A stretch of 64,000 bases of DNA from Colias croceus (GCF_905220415.1 NC_059558.1:6770501-6834500); one strand, 5' to 3'; positions 23,761 through 35,352 are shown, numbered from the stretch's first letter. The notes: generated from the sequence alone by a model not told the origin. A program made the numbers and translations.

Positions 23761-24617
23761 AGGCCGCTGCATACGTGACGGGATTTTACCCGGACGGGAC
23801 GTGACGGGAAGTTTTGGAAACATCGTTGCATACAAAATGTATCCAAATACGCATATGTCACGGGAACATCGACGGGACGGGAACGTGGACGGGAAAAATA
23901 TCGTCGCCGACGATGTTTAGCACGTCCCGTCCCGCACGTGCCCCGTCCCGTCCGTGATTTCGCTGCGTATGCACAGTCGCTCCGTTCGTGCCGGAGAGAA
24001 TAATAGTGACGCCTTCCAAGTATCGAAAATGGACGACGAAAAACTGATCGAATGTGTTCGCTCATATCCAGCGTTGTATAGTATAGCGAACCCACAATAT
24101 TTAGACACAAAGTATAAAAATTATTTATGGCGTAAAATTGCTGTGAAATTGTCATACAGTGAAAACGGTTAGTGTTATTTCATGAATATATTGTGGTATT
24201 CCTAACTATACTTAGTCCTTTTCACCTATGATGATTCCTGTGACACTTCATCGTGTTCTGAATTACGTATTTTATGTTTAAAATGCCAAAATAATTTTAG
24301 TGCATAATATTTTTGTTTTATGGCGGCAGTATTACCAAAAATATAAAAACGAAACATCTTAAGCTTATAAATCAAAAAAAAATTGTTTAGTTTAAATTAA
24401 TAAATAAATAATTAATAAAAAAATAAATAATAATTAAAGCCAATTCTTGAATTGAAAAATCCATCTTTCGTTGTTCACAACACTAGCACGTTAGATCCGA
24501 ATCAATGCCACGGTACGTATGCGTTAGCACCACGTTCCCGTTTTGAACGTGGCAATCACGTGCCCGTCCCGCTCACGTCCCGTCCGAGGTATTTTCCCGT
24601 CACGTATGCAGCGGCCT
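23761..24617 (+). mobile_element. PIF/Harbinger deletion derivative, 857 bp
   Basis: Terminal inverted repeats begin AGGCCGCTGCATACGTGACG on both ends. Similarity continues inward for about 45 bp with a few changes, and CCCGTCCC-type motifs fill both subterminal zones. TAA flanks both ends (23758-23760, 24618-24620), the Harbinger target duplication. Only the first exon of the accessory MADF/Myb-like protein survives (24029-24167); the DDE transposase is absent. Confidence 0.85.
24029..24167 (+). pseudogene. MADF-domain exon of Harbinger accessory protein (fragment)
   Basis: The frame opens at an ATG in context AAAATGG and encodes about 46 residues beginning MDDEKLIECVRSYPALY and including YKNYLWRKIAVKL. 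This is the N-terminal half of a MADF (Myb/SANT-like) domain. It runs into a plausible donor (ACG|GTTAGT) and an in-frame TAG three bases later, with no downstream exon before the right terminal repeat. Harbinger elements normally encode a transposase plus a Myb/MADF-like DNA-binding partner needed for nuclear import and end binding. This copy keeps only part of that partner, so it is almost certainly non-functional. Confidence 0.75.
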
Positions 24618-25462
24618 TAATTCTGGCACGTACAACAACAGATAAAATACAATTTAATATTACTTAACATCTAATGTATACTGTTGAGGTATTTTCTATT
24701 AAAAAATCACATCTCACGTTTCTACAGTACCTATCTATTCTATCACTGAAAATAAATTCGTAATTTATACATGTAAGTACAGTTAAATAAATATTTTGGA
24801 AGTAAAATAAATTCTAAATAACCTTTTTAATCATATAACTTTTAAAATTGTTTGACTTGATTTAAAAATAAGCTCGTTTAAGTTTATAATTATTGAACGA
24901 ACGTAATAAATTTGTAAATAAAAAAGTTAAAAAAAATATAATACAAAAACTATAGTTCTATGATTATGTATAAGAAAAAAACAAAACACAGCCATACATC
25001 GAGATCTAACATCAAACCTTAATTCTAGAATTAATTCAAATTGTATACTTTGTTTATTTTCTATTGGCAGATTATAAATTTTTGTACTTTGGCATTCTTC
25101 CGACTATTACTGACTAAACCTATCACATATATAAAACATCTAAAACACATATTTAATATGTATTATGAGCTTGAATATATTATACTCAGAGGTAGATTTT
25201 CATTGAGTTACATCCATTTATAAAAAAATTCGATTCCCTCGTCAAACGTCAAATCCAAATTTGACGTTACATAGATGATATTTTTTATCTGTATCAGGGA
25301 CAGACGTAATTGTATATCCCTGATATACAGCATACGAGACAATTTGACTCGTACTGTAAACGATATTGGCAACATTGCCAAACACACATAAATAATGATT
25401 TATGTTTACATTGAGCCGTTCAAAAAACATTTTGTAAATGCTCGGTATTTGGATGTGTCAAT
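24618..25462. other. AT-rich DNA downstream of the MADF-BESS gene
   Basis: Probably includes the 3' UTR of the minus-strand gene ending at 25463. A minus-strand AATAAA lies at about 25051-25056. Nothing else is recognised. Confidence 0.35.
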
Positions 25463-26564
25463 TTAGTCTTCAGGTTCTGAGCCCACGGTATAATCGACTT
25501 TTAAATCCCGCTGCATGTCCTCCGGGGACTCATTTCGCATGCCAATTACAGAACGAGCTGCGAATGAGTTTTGGGACATGCTAGACAGGATACCGTTCGA
25601 GAGAGCCTGCACGGATAATGCCTCTTGCGACGGGCCAGCGTAGCTATATTGTTGGTATACAGCTTGTATGCGAGCCGCATTCACGAGGGTCTGAATTTTT
25701 AATTGCGTATCCAATGCGAGGCTCAGCGGCAGCTTTCGCAACTGACTTGCAATCAGTTTTCCAAACATTTCAAATTCATTCTCATTCCCATTTTCGGAAT
25801 GTTGACTGAGGTCTTGCGGCTCAGAATCGCTCCGGTCGTCGTAGTTCTTTTTTTGTTTCGAGGGCAGCGGGTATATTGTAGCGAGTGAAGTTGTTAGCGG
25901 GGTTGCTATGCCAACAGGTGGGTTCAGAAACGGGGCAGTCGTCGATGTAGGTAGGATTCCAAATGGGGAAGATTGATTGAGACCGAACGGAGTACTGGGA
26001 CGCGGCGACGGCGTATTGAGGACATAAGGTGTGGAGGACCGTGTTGAGTTGCGGCGTTTACGCGGGCTTTTCTTTTCTGGTGACTTTCGCTCGCTCAGAT
26101 CTTGCACCGCGTCGCTGTCGTCGCTCATCGCGATTTCCAACAAGCTGTTGTCAACCTGTAACAGAAATGTTTCGCTTCAATGTCGGTATTAACGCGCATG
26201 TGTCGTGAATAGAGGCACTTACGGAGCTCGGAGTGACGATCGCCCTCAGAAACCTGTCGGCGTGTTCGAACCACGTGACGCTGGGACGGTACGCATGCGC
26301 GCCGGCCTTCCTTGCGGCGCGGATCTTCTTCAACTCGACACTGTACGATGAACGTATATTTTTTATCTTATTTTTCAACTCCTTTACTGTAACGTCCACT
26401 AGATTCAACGTGTTAATTATTTCAACGTATCCCTGTTCGCGTACTTTCTTGTTCTTGTAGTGCTCCGAGACGGGGTTCCAGAGATATTCCCGTTTCTCGT
26501 ATTCGATGATCATCTGGATGGTGAGGTCTTCGCTCCATTTCGGGTTCGCTAATATCGCGACCAT
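25463..26564 (-). CDS. MADF-BESS domain transcription-factor-like protein (two exons)
   Basis: Exon 1 is 26223-26564 and exon 2 is 25463-26155, joined across a 67-bp phase-0 intron with CC|GTAAGTG donor and TGTTACAG acceptor; the product is about 344 residues. The start ATG at 26564 has the context AAAATGG; the longer open frame upstream begins with GTG and was not used. Residues about 16-105 form a MADF domain (IIEYEKREYLW near the start, VTWFEHADRFLRAI at the end), the DNA-binding module of Adf-1/Stonewall-type proteins. Residues about 242-280 match a BESS motif (FGKLIASQLRKLPLSL...), a protein-interaction module. A basic KSPRKRRN segment lies at about 143-150. VQDLS (131-135) and PQDLS (227-231) fit the CtBP-binding consensus PxDLS, suggesting a repressor. 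The linker is Ser/Pro/Thr-rich. It appears intact, so it is probably a host gene; the exact orthologue is not known. Confidence 0.85.
26156..26222 (-). other. Intron of the MADF-BESS gene
   Basis: A 67-bp intron, short as is common for insects. It has GTAAGTG at the 5' splice site and TTTCTGTTACAG at the 3' site. It falls between the MADF-coding exon and the exon carrying the linker and BESS motif. Confidence 0.8.
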
Positions 26565-26880
26565 TTTATTTATAACATAGCAAGCAAGCACGGCTTAAAT
26601 TTATTGGGATGTTTACGAGCGTTTTGTACTAGGGACACAGAAGAGTGCGGGCGTGTCGCATGCGCGCAGCATACTAAAAGCACGTCGATGGGCCGGTACC
26701 CCGCGCGGGGGGACTATTTCGGGAGTAGCCGATACGCAGTCGCGTGCTTTAGAGCGTGCTGTTTCCTCTCGTTCGGGATGCTGGGCTCGAGTGAAAGGGA
26801 AGATTTGTGGCCGGTGGGTGGACTCGAGTCGACGCACTTTCGCGAGTCACCTTTTGATTGACGAATTGAGATTGATGAAT
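26565..26880 (-). promoter_or_regulatory. GC-rich upstream/promoter region of the MADF-BESS gene
   Basis: Immediately upstream of the start codon, the DNA is sharply GC-rich against an AT-rich surround. It contains GCATGCGCGC (NRF-1-like, about 26658) and the palindrome CCCCGCGCGGGG (about 26699). The open frames seen on both strands here are typical by-products of high GC. The transcription start is not visible. Confidence 0.5.
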
Positions 26881-27976
26881 GATTAATGGTCGTAGTATGT
26901 ACACAATTCACATATCGGGATATGATTAACGTTTCACGCTCACACGTTCTTGAGTTAATTGATGTGGGACTGCTTACATTATTTTCATGAGTTTCAAAAA
27001 ATAATAAATAAATCATAATGTAGTAAGTAAATATTTTTTTAGAGTACCTAGTCTACCTACTATATATGTACATTAAAGTTATGAAATAGATGTCAAAATT
27101 TAAATTACAAAATTGAAAGGAGATTGCCCAAGTGACTATGGCACTTGGTATCGCAATCAAACTTATTGTGTCAAGATGAAATATAGCTCAATTTGAAGCT
27201 TGATGTTAGTACTTTTAGAATCGATTAAAGTTTTTATGTAAATAAGCCGCAGTTCACGACAATAAAAATAAAACAAAAGTTTTATTCAACGCTTCAAAAA
27301 AATACTTTATCGAGTTTAAACTAACGATGAACGTTAAGTTTTACATTTATTACATAGGTAATATTTTAATTTACAAGATAAATGTGAAAAGTAAATCGTA
27401 ATAAACATTATTTCAAAATAAATAACGTCGAACAATGCGTCGAACACATTCATTCAACTATGACATATGACGCAGGACGCTTGCAAGAGAGATAGATATA
27501 TGTGTCAAAACAAAAACTTTTACTTTTATTTCTATTTTTTCGGTATAATTACGACTTAATAGTGATAAATATGATCATTATGAATACAAATAGGAATTAA
27601 CAATATCACGAACACGTGACACAACTAGTATTTTACCGATTCCATACGTGGTCATACATGTTTCAAAAGAATAACTTTTACTATTATTTCAATTTATCCG
27701 GTATAATTAAGACTTAATATTGATACATATGACCATTATAAATACAAATAGGAATTAACAATATCACGAATACGTGGCACAACTAAAATTTTACCGATAC
27801 CACCCGTGGTCATTCTCCTTTGAAATATTTAAATTTAAATACATATCTTCATTACATTAAAAAAGTACAAATAAGAAAAAAAAAACAATTTACTTAAAAG
27901 CGAACAGAATTAAAAATTATTCTACCGACACATACTTCTCAGAGTTTCTAAAGACTACAGAATGCAGTCTGCAGAG
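26881..27976. other. AT-rich DNA with a 158-bp degenerate tandem duplication
   Basis: Segments at about 27505-27662 and 27663-27815 are diverged tandem copies, with CAAATAGGAATTAACAATAT recurring 158 bp apart and similar flanks (GGTATAATTA.GACTTAATA; TTTTACCGAT.CCA). The rest shows nothing recognisable. Confidence 0.6.
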
Positions 27977-28914
27977 CAGGGTTGCAAAAAAACAGAGAAT
28001 TATGAGAATAAACATGTTTTTTTTGTTTTTTTGGTTTTGTTCAATGTTTTATGTTTAATTCAATGTTTTTTTCTTTGTACTTTTACTGTGTTTTATTCAT
28101 GTTTAAAACATTGATTAATATGTTTTAATCACCCATAGGCATGTTTACGGACGCGATTACAGTCAGCGATGACCGCGATTGCAAACACTCGTACCCGTCC
28201 GTAGGAACGCACCCAATATTATCGCGCGCGCGATATTATCAAATACAGAGCATATTCTTTCCCGTTTAATGAGTATCTTTTTACGATATTGCATTGGAAG
28301 TGCACCCACTAACATGGTGGCAATCACTTAAGGGGAAATTAAGCTCGGACATGAATTGAATTATCTAGCATGCCAACTGCATGCTGCAGTTGCTTCCTCT
28401 GCAGGAGTAGAAAGACTTTTTTCTACATTTGGGTTGGTACAATCCAGATTAAGATATCGTTTACCAAATGAAAAAACCGCGAAACTTGTTTCAGTTTTTA
28501 AAAATATGAATAAAAAAAAATACAATCTCCCAGAGTGGCCAAAATTTAGAGCATTTGGAGGAATCCTTATTAGTTGACTAAGTATTAAGTTAAATAATTA
28601 TAATAATGTTAAAATTAAAGTTTCTTTATTTGAAATGTTTTATTTAACTTATTAGCTGACTGACTAGTCCTAGTGTTATATAATAATATAATTAAGTTAA
28701 TTAAATTAACTAATAAAATGTCGCAATAATAGTAATTTCCCATTTGAAATTGTTTTATTTATCTATCCCACTTGTAAGTTTAAAACCTGTTTAAAACAAT
28801 GTATAAAACATTGATTTAAAACAGGTGGAAAAAAACATGTTTTTTTTGCAATTTGTTTTAAACTTGTTTTAAACATGGTGTTTTAAACAACGATGTTTTT
28901 TTGTAACAACCCTG
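27977..28914 (+). mobile_element. hAT element relic with intact 8-bp target duplication, 938 bp
   Basis: The ends CAGGGTTGCAAAAAAAC and GTTTTTTTGTAACAACCCTG are imperfect inverted repeats. CTGCAGAG lies directly outside both ends (27969-27976 and 28915-28922), a perfect 8-bp hAT target duplication. Subterminal zones are rich in repeated ATGTTTTA/TAAAACAT words. Only the 3' end of the transposase gene remains. Confidence 0.9.
28282..28577 (+). pseudogene. hAT transposase C-terminal (dimerisation) fragment, frameshifted
   Basis: The first frame reads YDIALEVHPLTWWQSLKGKL; a shift near 28357 then leads into NYLACQLHAAVASSAGVERL and FSTFGLVQSRLRYRL before a stop at 28577. The block ASSAGVERLFSTFG is the hallmark of the hAT C-terminal dimerisation region, and WW near the start is part of the same domain. 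The N-terminal zinc finger and the catalytic core are missing, and the frameshift confirms decay. Confidence 0.85.
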
Positions 28915-29703
28915 CTGCAGAGTGCTAACATCTATGGCGCGTGCCATTTTCTAGACCGCTCACACATTATCAAGTGAAGCTGCAACTTGCAAGGCGACAA
29001 TCGTAACCTAGAGATGACCTGTAGCTATACCGGCATTTCTATGCCGGTGTACGCGTATAAATTATCATTTACTGCATATTTCAAAAAAATGTGAAACGTA
29101 GGTATATTACAGATGATTCAAATGCGGATAATTATTATTGAAAAGTGTAATTATTGTTTCTTTGATTAGGTACCTACTGAATTATCAACATAAATTGACT
29201 GCGAAAATATTGTATTCACCTGATTTGAAACATCAAATTAAGTAATTAAAATTAGTAATATTTTTTTCTTCCTTTCTTTATTTCGTGTACTAACCGATAT
29301 ATTAAAGTAAATGTAATATTTTTTTCCTAATACAGTAATATTCATCACGCAATAATCATGAAAAGTCGCGGGTACTAGTACGTCTATAACCTTCCTAAAC
29401 GCCGACAACCCCATGTCACCCCACGTGCACCCTTGGAACGATAATCCTCCATAATTTACATACGTGACGATTTCCACACTGATTGATGTGTCATTTTTAA
29501 ACTTGCTGTATTTTCTGTTTTGATATTTCTAATGTTGAAAATGTTATTTATAAAACGTAATATGCTGATGAAAATAGGCTTTCTGCTAGTAAAAATATTG
29601 CCAGTAGCATGCAAGATAGGTAAAGATATCTGCGTTATTATTTGATTTTCAAAATTTCATTCATAGCTGATCATGAGAACAGATGCGACATGAATAAAAA
29701 TTC

Positions 29704-29925
29704 TTGGTTGACCCTTTCAATTTAATTTTATCTGAAAACAACATTTTAAGAAGCAAAGCTGTGGAATTACCACGCTTCATAAATGACGAGGCGAATAAAA
29801 TGGCGATTAAAACGCAGTGTCTCAAAGATCATTTTATAAACAGTACTACTGAAGTACCTAGTAGTCAAGTACAAGTCGCGTCAAAGAAAGACAATATAGG
29901 TAAACTTCAGCCAGCAAAGTTGTAA
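29704..29925 (+). CDS. Possible short coding fragment, unrecognised
   Basis: About 73 residues with an amino-acid composition unlike simple AT-rich noise (VELPRFINDEANKMAIKTQC..., STTEVPSSQVQVASKKDN). It ends at TAA and has no good Kozak context or clear splice sites. It could be a chance frame, a transposon protein fragment or an exon of an unannotated gene. No family was recognised. Confidence 0.2.
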   Translation: MVDPFNLILSENNILRSKAVELPRFINDEANKMAIKTQCLKDHFINSTTEVPSSQVQVASKKDNIGKLQPAKL

Positions 29926-31304
29926 AGCGTACGTTCGCAGCATCTACCAGTTAACTGATTTTCCGTAACCACGATCAATCGTTACACACTTCAAACGCAA
30001 AACCACGAATTGTACCGGACAAATTGAAATATAAACACCATAAAGACAGAACAAACGTCACGTAGTCGCATTAATAATGAAATACAACGAGTGCTTTTAG
30101 CTTCGTTAGTAGTTTGGAAGCGGGACTGGGTGTTGTTATATTACGTTTGAGCTAGTTCCTGGTGCTAGTGATTTATAGTATACGACTTTTTGCGACTAGA
30201 CTTTGATAATAGTCCCCGCTTTCTCTATATTATTAATGTATAAAGAAAGAATACACCGATTGTTGTTGTATGTTAAAGTTGTTGCTACTTTCTTTCTACC
30301 TTCTCGTTTTGATCATCATTTCCTATCCAAGCAGCGATATTTTCCACAGTGAAGCGTATTTATAAAGTACATTATTGACGGAAAATCGCGGATAGTTTGT
30401 CAAAATAAGACTTTCTCGATATTCTGAAAGTGTAATACATATTTTCAATCACGGTAACCCCCAGGTACCATTGGATTTTTTTTTATTACTTTGATGATCA
30501 GTGGCAGAGAAGGAACACCAACGTTTTGGAAAAGTCGCATCAGACGCTTCTAATTTACAAAAACACGGTTAACGAATGTGCTTCGACGACAAAGGCTGAA
30601 GAATTCTCTACAATAGAGGTGATTATAATGATAAGTGTAGCAAGTTAATGGTAGAAGCGGTAAATTACTGGCCGCGGCGCTTCAAAGGCAGATGCGGACT
30701 GTGCAGGGCTGCCTCTCAAGAGTTTCGGTTTTGAGGGAAAGTAAGGAAGGAAGTAGGAACATTTATCACAGCATACGTAGGTATAGGCACACACTACTAC
30801 TGTAAAATAAAATAATTCCTTTTTGCTAGAATATATGGCAATTTTCGAACCATTTGTGATAGAATAATAAACATAGGAGCCTGTTGCCTGCCTACCATAT
30901 GTATTTCTAAAGGTAAAAGGATTTTTTATATCTATTGAGTACTTTCTAACAGACAATCGAATTCTTGTTTCTTATTAAATGATTTGTGGGAAATGGCAAC
31001 CCTAAGAATGTTTGATCTTGAACGCATTTACATGAAACACGTTTTTTGGAGATCAATATTTTCGGCGGCAAATATTAACCAAGTAATATTTGACGGCAAA
31101 ATCTTTCAAAGATTTCTGCTCTAATGTCACACAGTCGCAAGGAGAATATTTTTTATGATTAATATAATCTTTACATATCTACTGAATTAATTAAAAATAT
31201 GTATCCGTGTTTTCATTTTAAATTTTTATCTCCCTTGTATATCTTTTTTCTTAAAAAACTATGAAATTAAATAAAAAAAAATTATCCTGATGCACTTTGC
31301 ATGC

Positions 31305-31355
31305 TCAATACATACAATACATACAATACATACAATACATGCAATACATACAAAT
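31305..31355. repeat. (CATACAATAC)n microsatellite
   Basis: Five near-perfect copies of a 10-bp ACATACAATA unit with one CATGC variant. The open frame across it (IHTIHTIHT...) is an artefact of the repeat. Confidence 0.85.
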
Positions 31356-32478
31356 TTTGTGAAACTATTCAAAGAATCAATTTTAATCTCTTACATTCAA
31401 CAAATCAATACAAGATTTTTTTTTATATTTGCTAGATCTTTACGAATTTATTATTCCACTGCAGCTAATAATGAAAAATCGATATCCAAACTGAGCACAA
31501 TACACAATACAGACGGTCATACGTATTAAATACTAACTGACTTGGTTATTTGATATTAGCCCCTATAACTATAGGGACAAGGATTAGTTTCGTATATCGT
31601 AAAATTTGCGAAATGACATCGCAGTTAGTACCGAGTAGAGTGAGTGTACCACTTGGCCTCGGTGTCCCTTTTTCGGGAATGGGGCAGATGCACACATCTG
31701 TTTCAGTCATCGATTTAATTATGGTGCAAGTAGGTGATCAATCCCAGGACTATGTAGGGACAAATACTTATTAGTTTAGGTCTAATGTCGCACTTCGTTA
31801 AATATGTATATTTTTATTTTACATATAATATTATTGCCCACAAAAAAAACATGCATATTATATCTACTATGACTATGACCTATATGATATTTCAAGTCGT
31901 GTTTTGTCACAAGATGCTTTCTAACACAATCGAAACAAGGAAATTAAAGCTTTCCTATTTCAATGCGAACTGACGCAAATAGAAAACCCTATCCTACTAG
32001 GTACGATGAATAAATAGATAGATCTGGATTAGATGATATCTGGCAGAAGCTCCCCTGAGTATATATGTTCTGTGGGCAGAAGGATAGATTATTATATTCA
32101 AAACACTTCTCATATTTTTGTGCCACGTAAAAGCAGTATAGTACCTATATCTATATACTTGCCTGTATGTATAAAGTTTTGTGAAAAAAACATTTCGTCA
32201 AGAACACGAGGCAAAAGTACTGCTACTTGGCCATTACCCACTTGAAGTTTTGAACAATACAGACCACTTCGCAGTCAACTTGTCCACACTCGACTGTTTG
32301 AGGACGGCTAGCTTTGATAATTTATGTTTCACTAGTCCTTGGACGCGTTTTTTGCGGGAAATCCTGTTCTTTTTCTTTCGAATATTCTTTAAGATTTCAT
32401 ACTTAAAATCAGAGGGGTGTTCATGATGTCTTGTAACAGCATTACTTCCGGTGTGGGAAAGTGATGGCGCTAAGTGAC

Positions 32479-32635
32479 TTTTTTTTTATAGTGGGGAAAT
32501 CTTCCAAAGATACCCACGGCCCCCGGGGAAGGAGCCGTGGGTTATGTCGGATTCTTACCGACTAAAACCCCACTGTGTTCCGTCGAGCCGCTTTAATGAT
32601 GGGGCCGCGGGTATTGGTTGGAATTCTTCCGCGAC
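32479..32635 (-). mobile_element. SINE-like retroelement with 12-bp target duplication
   Basis: A poly(T) tract at the left edge (32479-32487) is the 3' poly(A) tail of a minus-strand copy. GCGCTAAGTGAC occurs immediately outside both ends (32467-32478 and 32636-32647), a clean target duplication. The body has GTGGGGAAATCTTCC and GTCGGATTCTTACCGACTAA, phrases of a SINE class widespread in Lepidoptera. It is 157 bp with no coding capacity. Confidence 0.8.
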
Positions 32636-32999
32636 GCGCTAAGTGACCTATATAGGTCTGGCCTGGCGCTGTCTTTTTTCACATTAGAAATAATATTGCT
32701 TTTATACCGAAAATATCATGGTACTGGGGCAGACCCATCAAAATTCTTGTATAATTTAATCCTGACTGACAAAAATTGACTATTTTCAATCAAGGAGTAT
32801 CAATGAATATGCATATTATTAAATGTATCAATAGAACTAAATTTTAAGTTGTAAATATTTGAAGGCTAATAGAATAAGTACTTAGATAAATTAACTAAGA
32901 GTAAAGGCTAATTTTGATGTTTCGCAAGATCATAGTGAAGTAATTTTTTAGGGAAATATTTTAAAATTTTTAAATAAATAACAGTTATTTTATTGTTTA

Positions 33000-33236
33000 C
33001 TAGGTTTCCGCCCGCGGCTTCGCCCGCGCAGTCAAAGAAAAACCCGCATAGTTCCCGTTCCCGTGGGATATCCGGGATTGCGTCATTTTCCCGGGATAAA
33101 AAGTAGCCTATGTCCTTTCTCGGGTATCAAAATATCTCCATACCAAATTTCATGAAAATTGGTTCAGTAGTTTAGGCGTGATTGAGTAACAGACAGACAG
33201 ACAGAGTTACTTTCGCATTTATAATATTAGTATGGA
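33000..33236 (-). mobile_element. Helitron-like element, long form
   Basis: On the minus strand it starts TCCATACTAATATTATAAAT after A, carries the GTCTGTCTGTCTG body, and ends with the hairpin GCGCGGGCGAAGCCGCGGGC and CTAG before T. It is 237 bp and longer than the 9189 and 36530 copies because it keeps an extra CCGGGATTGCG/CCCGGGAT segment. Confidence 0.85.
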
Positions 33237-33292
33237 TATAGATTTACCATACTTTATAGTGATTATACCTATACGTTACTAATAATGGCGAT

Positions 33293-33420
33293 CTAGACAC
33301 GCGGCAGCGTGTCAAGCCGAGTTCAAGCGAAGAGAACTGGCGAGCAGCAGCCGTGTCTAGACACGCGGCAGCGTGTCAAGCCGAGTTCAAGCGAAGAGAA
33401 CTGGCGAGCAGCAGCCGTGT
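33293..33420. repeat. Perfect tandem pair of a 64-bp GC-rich unit
   Basis: Two identical 64-bp copies (33293-33356, 33357-33420) begin CTAGACACGCGGCAGCGTGT. The ACACG...CGTGT ends of that motif form a small inverted repeat. The pair abuts the left edge of the palindrome-bearing unit at 33421. Confidence 0.9.
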
Positions 33421-35352
33421 GTATATTTACACGAACCATTTCGAGCCACTTTTCACCCCCTTATAACTCGAAAACTATTTGAGTTAAATAAACCAAATTT
33501 GGTACATATCAAGAGGACCTCAAGATAAACAAGAACCTTTAATTTCATAAATACAGATTAAACAGTTGCGTAGATATTAATATCCAAAAATCGCAATTTT
33601 TAAGACTGACTGACTTATAGACATATACAAAACCTAACCCACTTCCAGATGACCTAGAAAGTTCAAATTTTGTAATCAGCTAGGTAATAGTGAGTGTACA
33701 AAGGAAAAAATCAGAAAATACTGAATTTATTTGTATTTAATTTTTTTTTCAATGACATTAATTTTGTTTGTATGGAAAAATGGAAAAGTTTAAAAAAATA
33801 GAAAATAGTATATTCACCTTACTAGTCTTAAAAAATAGATCAAAACTAATCAGTGGCCGAAAACATTTTTGAAATCCATCAATAAATGACTGAGATATAG
33901 ATTATTGAAGTTTACATATTTTAGGACGAAACATCTGTAGATTCGAAGCGCCTCTGACATCACACTCACTCGCGCTAGTATCGCTAGGGCGGATTACTTC
34001 GATTGCATGATTTCTTTATTCAAAACTGTTATTAAACGTAAAATAAAAGAAAATTGTAATAAAAATATTGCCTTTATTGCTCATACAGTTAAAAATAATA
34101 TATAATTTTACATATTCACATTTATTTATTCTTTATTTATGAGTGTTTAGTTTAGTTTTAATTTCAGTGTAAATAAATAAATAAATAAATAAATAAAATC
34201 TTTATTTTGCTTTAAACATGGTATTCAATGGTGATACAATTATATTAATAAAGCACAAACATGTTTAGCCAATACAAGCATGCAAAAATAATTACCATAA
34301 ATGGTGTACCTAATGGAAGAAGGCTTCGTCGAAGGTCGAAATGATTTAATTTGCGTAATATTAATATGAGTGAAACATCTTTCGGCGCGTTTAGAGTAAA
34401 ATTTCAAGATCGCGTCATGGCAATACCGTAACGCCATGGAGTAAGGCGACGATTCTTCTACAACGATCTTTGCATCTTGCTAATAGTGTGTGTACAAATT
34501 CACGCTGGATGTTTAGAAAATCATGTAATCTTTTAAACAGAAAACGAGTTTAAAAAATTGCAGATAATGACGGGGCAATGTGCGCTGACATTCATAACAT
34601 ACAAGAAAATATAGAGAATAATACTAAACAAACCATACAGAGAAACCGCAAGAAAAAAAAATCGTATATAAAAAGTAGGTATTATATTTATAAAGTAAAT
34701 CAAATTTGCAGAGTGATTTTCTGTACAAAAAGTAATGATATCCCACCAAAAACATAAATGTAAAAATTGGAGCCGAGTTCAATCGTTGACTTAATTTGCC
34801 AAAAAAAGAAATGAGATCTAAATGTGTGCCAAGTTCTGCAGACAGTCCAGAAATTTATTTACAAAGATGTATTAAGTTCTTAGGTTGACTGAAAACTCAA
34901 TTGTTTTATTTTCCCTTAGAGAACAATGTTTTTTCCAAAATATAACTTTTTTAATTTGAATAATATAATTATTTTCACAAAGAAAACAACTAATGACCTA
35001 TTGAACCCCATAATTTGATGAGGCTAGTTTTACATACTGTTTATATTTTGTGAGGTTCTAAAAACTAGCCTCATCAAATTATGGGGTTCAATAGGTCATT
35101 AGTTGTTTTCTTTGTGAAAATAATTATATTATTCAAATTAAAAAAGTTATATTTTGGAAAAAACATTGTTCTCTAAGGGAAAATAAAACAATTGAGTTTT
35201 CAGTCAACCTAAGAACTTAATACATCTTTGTAAATAAATTTCTGGACTGTCTGCAGAACTTGGCACACATTTAGATCTCATTTCTTTTTTTGGCAAATTA
35301 AGTCAACGATTGAACTCGGCTCCAATTTTTACATTTATGTTTTTGGTGGGAT
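33421..35352. repeat. Two-kb repeat unit 1 ending in a perfect palindrome
   Basis: Starts GTATATTTACACGAACCATT and runs through a single-copy body (33421-34739) into a palindrome (34740-35352). The body is nearly identical to 35353-36832, with scattered substitutions, a small indel near 34070 and different AAAT repeat counts. An AAATAAAT microsatellite and AATAAAGATTTTATTT lie near 34170-34205. The body carries, inverted, the 85-bp module of the foldback elements (about 34385-34460). No convincing protein is encoded. Confidence 0.85.
34740..35352. repeat. Palindrome 1: 292-bp arms, 29-nt loop
   Basis: Left arm 34740-35031, loop 35032-35060 (ACATACTGTT...GGTTCTA), right arm 35061-35352. By eye the arms are identical throughout, starting ATCCCACCAAAAACATAAAT. 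A transcript through this region would fold into about 290 bp of uninterrupted double-stranded RNA. Confidence 0.9.

Larger units (their letters stand above)
28923..32466. other. Intergenic DNA with small repeats
   Basis: An open frame at 29704-29925 (about 73 residues, containing FINDEANKMAIKTQCLKDHF) has protein-like composition but no recognised domain. An ATACA-rich microsatellite lies at 31305-31355. GC-rich patches occur at about 30640-30720. No transposon termini were identified. Confidence 0.35.

Noticed and set aside
23757..24155. 132-residue minus-strand frame across the Harbinger element
   Set aside because: It overlaps the terminal repeats and the MADF exon in antisense, so it is a shadow frame.
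26604..26886. Several overlapping open frames on both strands upstream of the MADF-BESS gene
   Set aside because: High GC lowers stop frequency in all frames; none has a domain, and the position fits a promoter.
31290..31529. Open frame containing IHTIHTIHT
   Set aside because: It is translation of the ATACA microsatellite.
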